64,000 nt of DNA from Gymnogyps californianus (lineage: Eukaryota; Chordata; Aves; Accipitriformes; Cathartidae), in the NCBI RefSeq assembly GCF_018139145.2, contig NC_059479.1:6014001-6078000 (forward strand), written 5' to 3'. Of the stretch, positions 1 to 12,078 are shown piece by piece (positions within the stretch are counted from its first letter, which is position 1; the number at the start of each line of letters is the position of its first letter). A program made the translations under genes and the position numbers. The notes under the pieces were generated by a model. The model was given only the letters and a program-made list of their open reading frames with translations. It made no database searches and was not told the DNA's origin.

Positions 1-1610
1 CTCTCCTCCTTTACTTAGTTTAAAAGAGACTGTTCACAAGCCCTACAATTTATTTTTCTTGGGAAGAGAGTAGAGAAGATGAATAAGGAAGTCCTTCATT
101 ATACGGAATCTCTAGCCAGGGATTCCCATACTGTAAGAGTACTCTGAAATTCAGTTCTTTATAAATCAGAGTATCAGTCGTTTCTAATTCTTGTTTGGAT
201 TTGACCTGAATACCTTTTCTGTCCTTCCAATACTTAATGTTGCATAAGATTTATTAAAGTCACTTTTGGAAGTATTTGAATTTGAACACAAAGTCTCTTA
301 ATAATAATTATCTGATACAACATATGAATGCTGAATATGAATATGATGCTACTTGATACTGTCTTTGCCTTGTTACTTTAGAAGCTATTTAAGTATGATA
401 TAAGTCTTGAAATAAATTAATCATACACTAATGCTTAGGTAACAGCTTCTTTTATATAAGAAGGCAAAAAGAATCTGCTCCTCAAAGATTAGCTTGCTGA
501 GAGTTAATTGTGCTCCAACGACTGCTGTGTAACACAGCAATATCCAAATTCATTTTAACTCTACTACTTACTGGTAAAACTATGTATAGCAGGCTTAAAC
601 TCAGAAAAGGCTCTTCCACTCTGAGAAATGAGAAATGTTATAGCCTTGATCTAACATTTCTTCTTCTTCTTTTTTTTTTGTGTACAGATTTACAAGTCAC
701 AGAAATATTCTGAATAACATTATTTTTAACCTTCATTCTTAAAAAGTTATCTACAGAGGTTTACTGAATTTTTTATTTGATTAAGTACATGTTAATGTGA
801 AATTGAAAGGTGTCCATTCTGAGCTCAGAGTGGGCGGCCAAGAAATTTTACAATTTACTAAATTCAGTAATTTGTTCTCTGCCTGAGAGCACAAAAAATG
901 CACAAGCTTTTCAACAAACAGAAACTATAATTTTTGTCTGATGGGAGAAGACAAAGCATGGTGCGGAAAAACAGAAGGTAGAACATGTTATCAATAGAAA
1001 CAAAACAACAGGTATATTCAGGTATAGCAGATATAGCAAAACACCACCATGATATTGTAAACTTAATTGAAAAAAAGGCATCAGTAATTAAAAAGAAGTT
1101 GACAGTTATTAAAGGAAACTCTTGTTTCTTATTTACCTTTAATACCTTTAATTCCTAATACCTGTTAAGGTATGAGCTATCACTAACAAGGTTAGGACTT
1201 GACAAGAGATGGATATGGTTAAACCTATCCATAGACACACTCCATTATTCATCTAAACAGAATAAGTATTTCTTATATAGTATAGGATAAGATAGTTTTC
1301 TTTTTGTGCTACATGTTTCTTAAAACACATTTAGGAAAAAAATGCAACTGAAACATAATCAACAAAACCAAATCCACATAGAGGAATGAGAGGCAAAATG
1401 CATAGAGGCATAGTTGGAATTCATTAATTCTTAATAACTCCTGAAAGTATTTGCTGCCCAAATTTTCTGTTACTATAATCTCTGTTTCACTAGAGCTTTT
1501 TTTGTATGGCTAGTGAATACACATTTAGTATGGCCTCTGAGAAAAATTCTTCTTCAGGTTAGAACAGAACTGTTACAGAAACACAACACCAACCCTGTTC
1601 CCCGAACTAG

Positions 1611-2108
1611 CTAACAGGAGCATGGTGGGAGTGTATCACTCTGGCTAGTTAGAGCTTGACTTAGAGGCTGCAGTCTTTGAGGGTGCTTTCTTACCAGAGG
1701 CCACAATGGGCTCTGAAACACATCAAAAATGGAACCAAAAAAATGGTTTTGAGCCATCTTTTTGCTGTCAGCTGAAGTACAGACTGGATGAGGATGGCCG
1801 TTGAGTATTTGTGGGTTTCTACTGAATATAAACTCATTGTGTACTCTCATAAGTCTATTTCTCCATTCTTTGCTTGTCCAGTCATTATATAAAAGGCCTG
1901 AAAGCTGTCTTGTTTCTCCAGAGTTTTCATCAGAGCTGCTCTCTTTAAAGCTTTTCAGAATGAGGCCGTGATGGATGGAGACTTGAGTAAAAGCCAAAAG
2001 GCATTTAGAAGGAAATGGTCTATGGAAAGAGAGTGCCCAGGCCTGGGGTAATTGAAAGAGTAAGGTGGTTTTGACAACCGCAAGGGAAGCAAAAGGGAGA
2101 AAACTCAA
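1611..2108 (-). other. Longest open frame of the window (165 codons), unrecognised
   Basis: A 165-codon frame on the minus strand with no recognisable domain. A minus-strand acceptor and donor pair inside it (exon 1695-1712, 18 nt, followed by GTAAGA) shows how easily splice-like signals arise here. A frame of this length is expected occasionally in 64 kb and I do not treat it as a gene. Confidence 0.12.
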
Positions 2109-3348
2109 AAAGCGCTAAAGTGAATCCTTAGGCAGCTGCTTTCTGTTGTTGTTTTCCATTTTTCCTGAAGAACTGGACTGGCAGAAAGCAGTCAAGGGGT
2201 GCTGCTGGACTAAAAGTTAAGAAATGAACCTCTGAGCTTTACTGGGTGTTTTTCTCTCTACCCTTCCCAGTACACTGATTCCAACTGCTCAAAACCTGGA
2301 TCAAGCTTATTCGAACCTTCTATCAAGCTGAAATTTCTTTCACAGTATGCTCTGCATATGCTAATTTCCCTACTTCAGTGTCTATCTCAAAACAGCCGAT
2401 GGTTTACATTAAAAATATATTGGTCAAACAAAATGGCGTGCAGGATTAAACTTCATTAAACTAGCTATTGAAAAGAAGTCTTACAAAATTTAAATAATAC
2501 ATCATATGAAATTCAGCAACTGTGCATCTGAACAAATCTATAACACTCAAGGCAACTCGTAAATCTATTTCAAACATTTATTTAAACAAAGAGACAAATA
2601 CTTTTAACATAGCATACAAATATATCTCTATTTATCATTGTTGCATTTCTTTCTTGTGAATATTTAACCTTTGCACATCCATAGCTTATTCAATTCATAT
2701 TTTCTAAAAGTATGATGAAAATGAAATAACATTCAAATATACTAATTATAAAAATCACAACCACCTCTCACCAGGAAGTTGTACTTCCTTACACTCAACC
2801 TAGCTGCAGAAATACATTTATTGTGTGAATGTTACTCATATCCATGAACTGTTTCAAGACAGATAAATTGTATTTTACAAAGAATTCACTATTTAACAAG
2901 AAAATGTTTGTCCCATTCCAAATCTTCATGGAGCTATAGGAGACACCCACATGGTCTTTCATTCACCTAACTAAAGCGCCTAAGTTAGCAAGTCAGTCAC
3001 ACACAACATACCTAAAAGTAGAAGGAGGATGTTCTCTGGAGGAGTCCAATTCAAAGCACCTAAGTTAAATTCTTACTCTGAATTGCCCTCTGGAGAAAAC
3101 TGTCTCTCTCGTCATGAATTTCCTTGGAGGCTTAAGGAGATTAGTTTCTGGTTTAGGCACCAAAAGCTCTTGAAGTTAGATGGTGCGACTATCTCTTTAT
3201 GTACCAAATAGGCTGAACTAAACACACTGAACCACACTTTCTCTTCGTCTACAAATGTGGACTTAATGAGCTGTAATAAATTTCCAGTATTCAAATTAAA
3301 TTAAGTCACTATTACTTTTTTCATAAAATGACAGTTTATGTTTGGATT

Positions 3349-3379
3349 AAAAAAAAAAAGAAAAAAGAAAAAGAAAAAG
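3349..3379 (+). repeat. A-rich (AAAAAG)n low-complexity tract
   Basis: A run of A with regularly spaced G, giving an imperfect AAAAAG repeat. Confidence 0.75.
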
Positions 3380-4946
3380 TGACATTTCCAGTCCTTTTAA
3401 ACCGTTATCTTCATTGCTGAGGCTGGCAAGGGTGTGGAAAGCATTTTGACTATTGAAACCCTTGCTATTTTTCCATACAGATTGCCAGCAGCAGTTATAG
3501 CATTCCTGATTATATTTAACCGAACTTACTTGTTAAACAGAATAAGGGCATTTACCCTCTGGAAAGAATATGAAAATGAGCAAGCAACCACTTGCATAAA
3601 TAAAGCAGACATACAGGAAGCAGATCACACTGCACCACTTGACTTGCTCTGGGTGACAGAGCAAATATTAAGCTGCACTGTGGTTGAGTGATTTTTGTCC
3701 AGAATAGTATCAACAACACGCAGTTCTGTTTTCCTCACTCACTGCCTGTCAGCCCCCTCTGAAATTTGCTGTATTTCAGGTGCTGTCTCTGGTTTCCTTG
3801 ACATAAGTCAATAATTTGTGTCCCATTCAATTTAGTTCATGTGAAAATACTCATAGCTCCTTGCCGTATGTCAGTGGATGATAATTGCATTGATCCACCT
3901 TGCAGTGGGCTCAGTAAGGGCACTGTTCTGATAACTGAGTAACCAGAGGCTATTCCTTGTTAGAATTAGTAAATTTGACTGTTTGACTGGTTTGATTCCA
4001 ATCAGGCTTGACAGAGTGATGCATAAAATAGGGAGTGCTAAATGTGCCAATAAGTGAATTACTTTTCAGATTATGTTGCTAGTAGAGATATTGATGAGTA
4101 CGCTTTGTGAGCTGAATATAGCAGTTTGCTACATTCTATTTTCTATTGAATGGGTGAACGTGTTCTGATAAAATAAAGAACAAATTTAAGTTTTCATCTC
4201 TAGAGTATTTAAAAGACAAGTATTGTTTTAAAGAGCACAGTAATTTTTTCTAACAACTATTTTCACTCTTCTACTTTAAAGTTCTCATCAGGAGAGAACT
4301 CTGAATGAGAAGACCTATCTTCATGACAATGGGAATTCAAAAACCAAATTTATAAGATAGACTTAAGACAAAGCTGTTGGAAATATAGCCAGACTAGCAT
4401 CATTTTGGGGTATAAGTTTCTTGCTAGCTGATCCTGCATCAGAGCCCAGTTCCATTTTTTCAAAAAATTCTTTTTTGAGATATTTAAACCATCAACTTCT
4501 CTGGCTAATGCCCTGAAAATCTTTATTAAAAAGCCCCAAATATCCAAACATAAAGATACCAGCAGGTGATTAAACTGGCAGTGTTCAGTCAATGCATTTA
4601 TCACATAAGTGTACTTATACTTAAGAGTCCTAATTTGAACAGTAACAACTTTTCATGGTTCTCATCTCTCTCTTGTCTGAGAATATTTTCTAATATTCTT
4701 CTTAAGCAGAGTAGCTCTAAGTCTGTGAAAAACTAGGTGTAGAATGAGAGATTAACAGTTTCATTTTAAAGCTGTCTCTTAGCATCCACTGCTCCAAAGA
4801 ACTTGCACAAAAGGTGCAGGTGTTCAGCACCTGTTAAGGATATTGCCAGGAGGATCATGCTTACACTGTGACTTACAGCATGCCAAACATCCATTAGCAT
4901 TTGTAGGACTTATGTAGGTTTCTAAGTCCCTCATGCTTACTCCCTT

Positions 4947-4964
4947 AAGTTTTGGCCAAAACTT
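4947..4964. repeat. Perfect 18-bp palindrome
   Basis: AAGTTTTGGCCAAAACTT is identical to its own reverse complement and has no spacer. It contains TTGGCCAA, an NF1/CTF-like half-site pair, but no other regulatory context is visible. Confidence 0.8.
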
Positions 4965-6118
4965 GGTGTTCTACATGCTAAATATTGCAAGAATCAAATA
5001 TTAGCATTAATCTCATCATTGCTGTTTAGTCAAATTTTGCCAGCCCTTTTTACTTTGCTGAGCACAGATACAAGGAAATAACATCAATAGTTTTAATGGG
5101 GTGGTTTTGAAAGAAAAATGCTATTTAAAGTCTGTGGAAGTACGTGTTTGAAAGGGAGACTATCCATAATCACCTAAGACTTGTAAACCATAATTGAAAG
5201 CCAAACACATGAGACTATTCCCCACCCACTTGTAAATGCATTTAAAAAGAAGCTATGTTTAATATCTAATTTTTTACTCCAACAGAAAACATACATAATA
5301 ACTTTGTAGACAGAAAAGGAAATAAAAACGTGTTTAAAATCACTTAAGGACATTTTAAGTGCTTTAGTAAAGTTCTTGTTTGATATACTTATTTCACTTT
5401 TTAGAGCTTAGTTAATGCGACTGGAGAAAAAAAATGTGTGTTCTTGTATTATGTTGTTCAATAGTGAATGTCCCCTACACTGTCATGTTGCCTGCACTCA
5501 GATAAGTTAGATTCCAGGACTGCAAGAATACCAGCAATATTAATTTGTTGAATTTGTCATTGGACAGATATTTTCAGTAAAAATTGTATGTGTGAAAGCA
5601 ATAAAGAACAAGATGCAATTCCTGAATGTTGAAAAACATGGTCATTAATTAATACATTAAGAGTGGTTGGCTGTTATTCCCATCTTTGGAAAAAAACAGT
5701 GGGTGTATCAGCACATATTCATTGGCAGGAAATTAAATTTCTAAGAGAAGAAAATTAGGATAACCATAACTCCTATGGTTTGTTAATTCATTAGCACAGC
5801 AGGATGAGCTTGAACAGCAACTAGTGAGCACATGTTGAATCAATGAAGCCTGTGTGAAGAGTTTCAGTATTTGCTGGCCTCCAGATGATATGTGGAAGTT
5901 TTACCTAAAAATCAAAGGCAAGTTTTCAAGTGGAGTCTGATTTAACATTTACTGAAATGAGAAGAAAAAAATCAGTTTTAAGTTCCTCCAATACACAATC
6001 ATAAATTACAAATCTTACATAATTAGTTATGGTGAATCAGATGCCTAATTTTGGCTACTATTATAATTAGTTACATGCAAAATTAATATTGAAAAATTAG
6101 CATGCATCTAATGAAAAT

Positions 6119-6137
6119 GTGTGCCTACTAGGCACAC
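6119..6137. repeat. Perfect 9+1+9 palindrome
   Basis: GTGTGCCTA, C, TAGGCACAC. Nothing around it suggests a terminator or transposon end. Confidence 0.8.
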
Positions 6138-9100
6138 TTAGTCTACCCATAGATTTTAGATTATAAGTGGAAAGCTTTAGAACAGCTAGGATTTGTGTTT
6201 TAAAAATCTGAAGTGCCTATTGAAATTTCATCTCCTACTCATAAAGTAGAGCAAAAATATTCCTATCACCCTCCTCCAAACTATGTCATTAGTCATGTTT
6301 TCCTACCTACTTAATTTTTTTAAATGGTGTTTTTAAACAGCATGTTACAGAAAGGGTATCAGATGGTAAGATCTTCTTTAAAAGCTTAATTTTTATCTAC
6401 TACAATAATAAGAAAGAGAATTTGTGATCCAAAATAATAGCAACAGCAGAAAGACCGAAAAATATATGGGAAGAGGGAAGAAAATAAAAGAATGTGGCTG
6501 GTTATGGATACCTGGTGCTGGTTTAACTTGGTCTACTGAAGTGCTGCTTTAACAGGTAATTAGATATTCTGCTGATGCCTCACAGAAATTTTTCAAAAAG
6601 CTTTTGCTTATGGACAATTCTGCTGGTAAAGCACAAGTTACTGATTTATTCGTTTCTTTGGTTCACTTTTTAAAGAGTAGGCACACACGCTTTGTTGTAG
6701 GACTGATTATTGGGCTGAATTCAGTAGTAATAAAAATACATGAAGATTGCATTAAAATTAAGGTATTTAGGCTTCATTTAATTCAATACTTTGCTCTTCA
6801 CACAAAGTCACAGTCATTGTTGGGTAATGAGCAAGCCTCAGAAAATTATAATAAGGCTGTACTTAGGGTAACCTTTTGACTATTCACTCTGTTGGCTGAT
6901 TTCAACAATGTCATAGCTTCACATTATTAAGTGCTTAGGATGTATATTTGGGGTCCCAATCAACTCTTAAGCCATTCCGTTATTCAAGCACTTAAATAGT
7001 TATGTGCATGCATCCAATGAATGCCTACTTTACTTGTTGAGTGACTGTTTGGCATAAAACATTATCCTGTCCAAATGGTATCTAGAGAACTGCATCCAAT
7101 ATGGAGTAGTCAGTTAACAGCTTTGGAACACAGCACTTAAAATAGCCAATATAGTCAGTTCCACAATGCAAAAGACAGTCTTCTCTTGCACCAAGTAGGT
7201 GAGGCAAAGACATCCTTAATCTATCAGACAAGGAAGAGAAATAAGATCAAGAAATCCTTATGTTCCATCCATTCTGATTTTTCTTTGTATCTTTATCCAC
7301 ATCATTTGACCTTGGTGCATTAATTTTCCCTCTCTAAGATGAGGGCTATTACCAGCCTATTCATCACACAGAGTTTATGATCTCAGCTGCTCCCATAAAA
7401 AAGTTTTAACTGCTTAAACTTCTATTATGAGAAAAAAGGGAAAAAATGGAATGTGGGATGCATAAGCTGACGAGCTTATAAAAATGCGGGTTGTGGCATG
7501 CAGTACTTTGCAGCTACTGTCTACAATAACCATTTCTGCTTCAAAATAGCAAATCATTCCCAGGAGACAAGCACACAGTCCATGAACAGCAGCTTGACTC
7601 CATTAGGTTGCCTTTCTAAATAAAAATAGTTTCTGCCTTTAGATGCCTAAAAAGAACTGTGGTACTTTCTGTAAGCAGAAGAAAATGTGATCTTTACACA
7701 GAAATGATAGTAGCTATTATTGTATAGCATTTTTTATATATGGAATCTGGAAGGTTCCAGCTTTAGAGTCGAAAATATACGTATAAAATAAGTCTCTCCA
7801 AGGAAGAAAAGAATTAGCCATGGGTAGTCTCAAGCAGTAAGACTCCTTCTGTACTAGTATCAAGGCTGGTTTACAAGTTTTGACCAACCACTAACAAGAC
7901 ATCAATGCCAGTCTTGAATCTTAAACACCTCTTATTTATTGCATATAACTAAATGCCTCCACTATTACTTCATAAGAAAGATCTGTACATCAATGTACAG
8001 AACAGCTTCAAGGCACTGCTCTGAATACATTCACATGCAGATATTTATAAAGGAAACCACAATCTATAATGAAAAAAAGTTCACACAAAGAAACGGTCCC
8101 AGAAGCTCAACAAACAGTAATTAGCCAAAATAACAACAATCTGTACAAGGTCATAAATTTAGAAAAAATTCTGACAGTCAGCCAAATATGCTACCCAGCA
8201 AACAACAGTGAAACACCATAGACTACAATTCTTTGAAGGCCATGCACTTATGTTGGACCTGCAGCATATTCTCTGATGTTCTTGAATATCAACATAGAAA
8301 ATATTTCCACCTTCACACTTCCCTGCCCAAAGATCTCTCCATTGCAAACACCATCTTCCTTTATTCTTGGCGTCGTCTCTAAATAACCTGTAGAGCGTTG
8401 GTTTTTAGTGAAGCTACACTGAGTGCAATGAGTAGAATATATATTCAGGTCTTTCTCAATGCTGCATGTGAGATAGCATGCATAAAATTGTGGTACTCTT
8501 TGTGCAAATGCATTGTATATAATAAATATGATAGGCATTGCCAGTACCTTCTCTCAGCATGCTGCTCTCATCTGTCACTGCTTCAGTTAAAAAGATGCCA
8601 AGTGGGTGAGAACAGTGGGAATTACTCATATAGTCATCACTTCACCGGGCCAAGAAGGAAACCAAGAAGGTTTCTTAGCACTACGATTTGTGTTTCTGAG
8701 AAGTTCTTTTCTGAGAACACTCTTGAGTTTGTGCTGGTGTTCTAATGACTGTATTTACTTTCTGTTTATTCATACTTTTTAGGCAATGAGAAAAAAAAAT
8801 GTTCTTAAAAGTCTTCATTCCTAGTGAGGCACTGCTATTATAAGAATTTAGGTTGTACTTCTAGTAATCTTTGTTTATGCTTTACTGAGAGAGTAATTTG
8901 GATTCCAAGTTACAGGAAGGTATGAAGTATCATGACACTCCGGTTCATATTATTTTCTGAGGATCGAGCTGTGATAATCTGGGGAGCTTGTACGTAATTT
9001 ATGAGCTCCAGCTTTAATACGAACTCCAGATTTAATAACCATCTACAGCCTTATGTCTTTCTTGCGCTGTTACTGTATGCTGCTTATACAAGTGACTGTG

Positions 9101-10361
9101 GGATGGACTGGAAGACAGCAGTCTCTCAGCATTTATTAAAGTCAGTCAGCCAGAGCCAGAGCACAATTGCTCTTAACAGGGAACAGAAATAATTCTAAAG
9201 TACAGAATCCTTATTAAGACTTCTCATGTCGTTTATTTTTTCCTGTTTGATACTCTCTGAATCTTCCATCCCCTTCTGGAGGGGAAAGAATGGGAACAAT
9301 CCTACCTAGCATACTTTGTTGACAGGAGGAGCTTCAGACTGGGGAGGACACTGAATCCACCATGCTTAAGTTCCCAAGGGCAAGATTTAAGAGTACATCC
9401 TTGGGATAAGGCAGCTCCCTATTTTCTATGTAGAAATTGCTGCTCTGAGTTTTGTAATCTTTCCACATATTGACAAAAGCTGAACTTGGTTTGGATTCCA
9501 CTCTGGAAACCAAGCAATAAAAATTGAGGAGCTACAAGTCTGGCAGTGACCCAGGACTCTTGTTGATCTCAATGAACTTCAAGAATAAAAGTCTTGACAT
9601 ATTATAAGGTTTTCCATCCAGAGTCGAAGGATAACAAGGAAGACAGCAGATAGCAAAGAATTATTGGAGTGTTGGTTTGTTTGTTTGTTTTAGATCAGCG
9701 CATTTCTTATGTGATCTAAAATAGTTACTTCAAAACTTTAGTCTATATACTTTTTTTAGCCATCAGCTATTGCTGAAGAAGTGAATTATAAATGGGACAG
9801 GAAAAGGGTGTGTTTAGCACTTGGAGAGGCTGTTAGTGTTGGCACTAGTCACTGAGTATTGGCAACTCATCTTTAGGAGGGTGGTCCTAGAACCATCACC
9901 CAAAATATGCTTAAAAACGAGAGTTAGAATCTGCTGAGCCCCATTTACATTAAAAGCACAGACATCCAAAGAACTCAGATGAATGTCCAGTAAGGGAAAC
10001 TTAACCAGCAGTCTGAGAATATCATAGGACAACAATAGGTGAATGTGGTTTTATTCTTTACGTTTATGGCTCTTTGAGCTTTCTTTCTCTCATCTAAGCA
10101 TTCAGTGCTTCTTGAATCACAATTAAGTTACCACAAAATCATATTTCTTTAAAATTTTTTCTAAAGCTATATCAGAAGCTTTTCAGTTGCAGTTCACTTC
10201 CATTGAATCCAGATTATTTGGGGTGTTTTTTAATTGAAAAAAACCTAACATTTTAAACTGGTACATTGATGATTTCACTCAAATTAGAACATAAAAAATT
10301 CTGGAATGAAAAAAAAAAAGCTAACCAGAAAAATTGTAAGAGAAGAGAAACCAGATTGTCC

Positions 10362-10437
10362 TTTATCTTACTCCAATTTACTCTGCTGAAGTCAAGGAAA
10401 TCTGAGCAGTGTAATGAAATGATGAATCAGACCTAGT
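10362..10437. repeat. Possible decayed relative of the palindromic amniote repeat
   Basis: ACTCCAATTTACTCTGCTGA, then AGTCAAGGAAATCTG, then GAATCAGACC. The order resembles the 'ACTCC..TTTAC..TGAAGTCA..GAATCAGGCCC' repeats of reptiles and birds. Too diverged for a firm call. Confidence 0.3.
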
Positions 10438-10783
10438 GCCTTTCTCCATTGCAAATTTAATGTTATGGAAAATGATATTAAAGTATAATATCCATACTTT
10501 AGGGCTTACCAGAAAATGACTCATGATAAACAGAGTGCGTTTTTTGAAATGGCATTAAAAAATAAATTTAACTTCTCTCTCAGACTCCTTCAATATTTCA
10601 GGGTATAATTTAAGAACACATCCTTCATTGCTTTCAATAATTCTTCCTTGGGAGTGGGAATTCAGAACTTTAATAGTAACTTTCACATTCATGCATAAAG
10701 TCATGAAGGAAACTTAAAGTAAAAATGAACATTTCTGAATACAGAAGTAAGGTAGCATAAGGAAAGGCATGTTTCTCTTTCTC

Positions 10784-10808
10784 AAATTGCCTTTGAGTAA
10801 GGCAATTT
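10784..10808. repeat. Perfect hairpin, 10-bp arms
   Basis: AAATTGCCTT (10784-10793), TGAGT loop, AAGGCAATTT (10799-10808). Confidence 0.8.
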
Positions 10809-11676
10809 AAGTGACATGAAAGATATTTTAGCTTCTAGAAACCGAATTTAATTTACAGATTATTAACTGTGTCAGTCTTTCTTTGTTATAAATGTCCATT
10901 TACCTCCCTATCGAAAACATTTTTATTGGCTTAAACCTGTGCAAGTTCTTTCAGATAATTTACCAAATAAAAGAAATAAATTAACATTAGACTTACAAAG
11001 AATGTAACAGGGAGGACTGACTGTCAGACGCCAGCTTGCCTTGGACAAGCCAAGTGGCAATGAGAAGTCGACTTTTCTCAAAAAAACCCACCCACCCAAC
11101 TCCCCCCCAAAACAAGACAAAAAACTCCCAAACCCTACTTGGCTGAAAGTTGCACAGTTAAGTTATTCTTCCTGAGTGTTTGAGGATGAGATGTTCTGGT
11201 TTATGGTGAGATATACTCTTTTATGATACTCAGCTAAATGAAGTAATAAAAACTTCTGCTTTCCCAAACTACTGTATCAAGTATCTTATTTTGTACTTGC
11301 AGCCCTGAGAATACGTATCTCCAAGATTTAGAGAGCTTAGTGCTTTTATTAAGCCTCTGTCATGATTTAAAAGGGAAAGACTTAGGCAAAACTATTTGAG
11401 ATACCTCAACAGAAAAAGTACACTGAAATCAATACACATTAAATTAATGTCAGCCAAATAGTAGTAACAATTTTCTTTCTACCATCACTAATGTCTGTTT
11501 CAGAAATATTTTAAGCTTGATTTTTTTCTTTCCTTTTTTTCTTTTAAATGCCAAGTTTATTAACTTTGAAAATGAAATGCTCTTCAGCACTGTATAGTCA
11601 CAGATCAATTGGTACATTCAGGTAAAGTGCTGGAGCAGTGGGAATGAAAATCAATCAGTGCAAAAAGTTGCAGAGG

Positions 11677-12078
11677 TCACTCCATCACTCCACTACCAAA
11701 AGCCACTGTCCCATGTAATGTGCTGAAGAAGCATCTGAAGCTGAAGAGAATTTCTCTTAAGGTCACATCCTTTTCTACAGCGGTAACGTGGGAAAACTTG
11801 ACAATGAAAGTGCAAACCACACAGAGGTGTGAGCTGATAGAAGCGTCACTGCAGGTTATGTCTTCTGTTCGTCCTTCCCTCCTGAACGTAACCCTAGGCA
11901 ATCTCAGGAATAGAGTCTGAATGGTGCATTCAGCCTTGGTATTGGGTCTGTTTCCCCATATAAACCACACAGATTTTATAAAACAAGCACACAGCAAGAA
12001 AAGAAATTTCCATGACAACATATTGCAGCAACTAAACTCATACTTGGAACCATTTCTCATTTTAGTTCTTAAAATCAA
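11677..12078 (-). other. Unrecognised 133-codon open frame
   Basis: The frame begins with two Met within the first seven codons. A later Met (about residue 20) starts the hydrophobic stretch MLSWKFLFLLCACFIKSVWF, which resembles a signal peptide or membrane anchor. The remainder is Cys-containing and basic. The stretch 11770-11890 has several CpG dinucleotides in an otherwise CpG-poor region. A 66-codon frame overlaps on the other strand. There is no recognised homologue and no promoter or splice evidence. Most likely not a gene. Confidence 0.12.

Larger units (their letters stand above)
1..4946. other. Unique AT-rich non-coding sequence
   Basis: No supported gene. It holds a very strong acceptor-like signal at about 655-687 (long T/C tract then GTGTACAG) that leads only into short frames, the 165-codon frame at 1611-2108 (-) and the A-rich tract at 3349. 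The rest shows nothing I recognise. Confidence 0.6.

Noticed and set aside
655..715. Very strong acceptor-like tract ending GTGTACAG
   Set aside because: All three frames after it close within about 20 codons and no convincing donor follows; probably a T/C tract by chance or an unused site.
8560..8612. Possible 19-nt exon between CTGCTTCAG and GTGAGA
   Set aside because: Not a multiple of three, and the donor context is weak.
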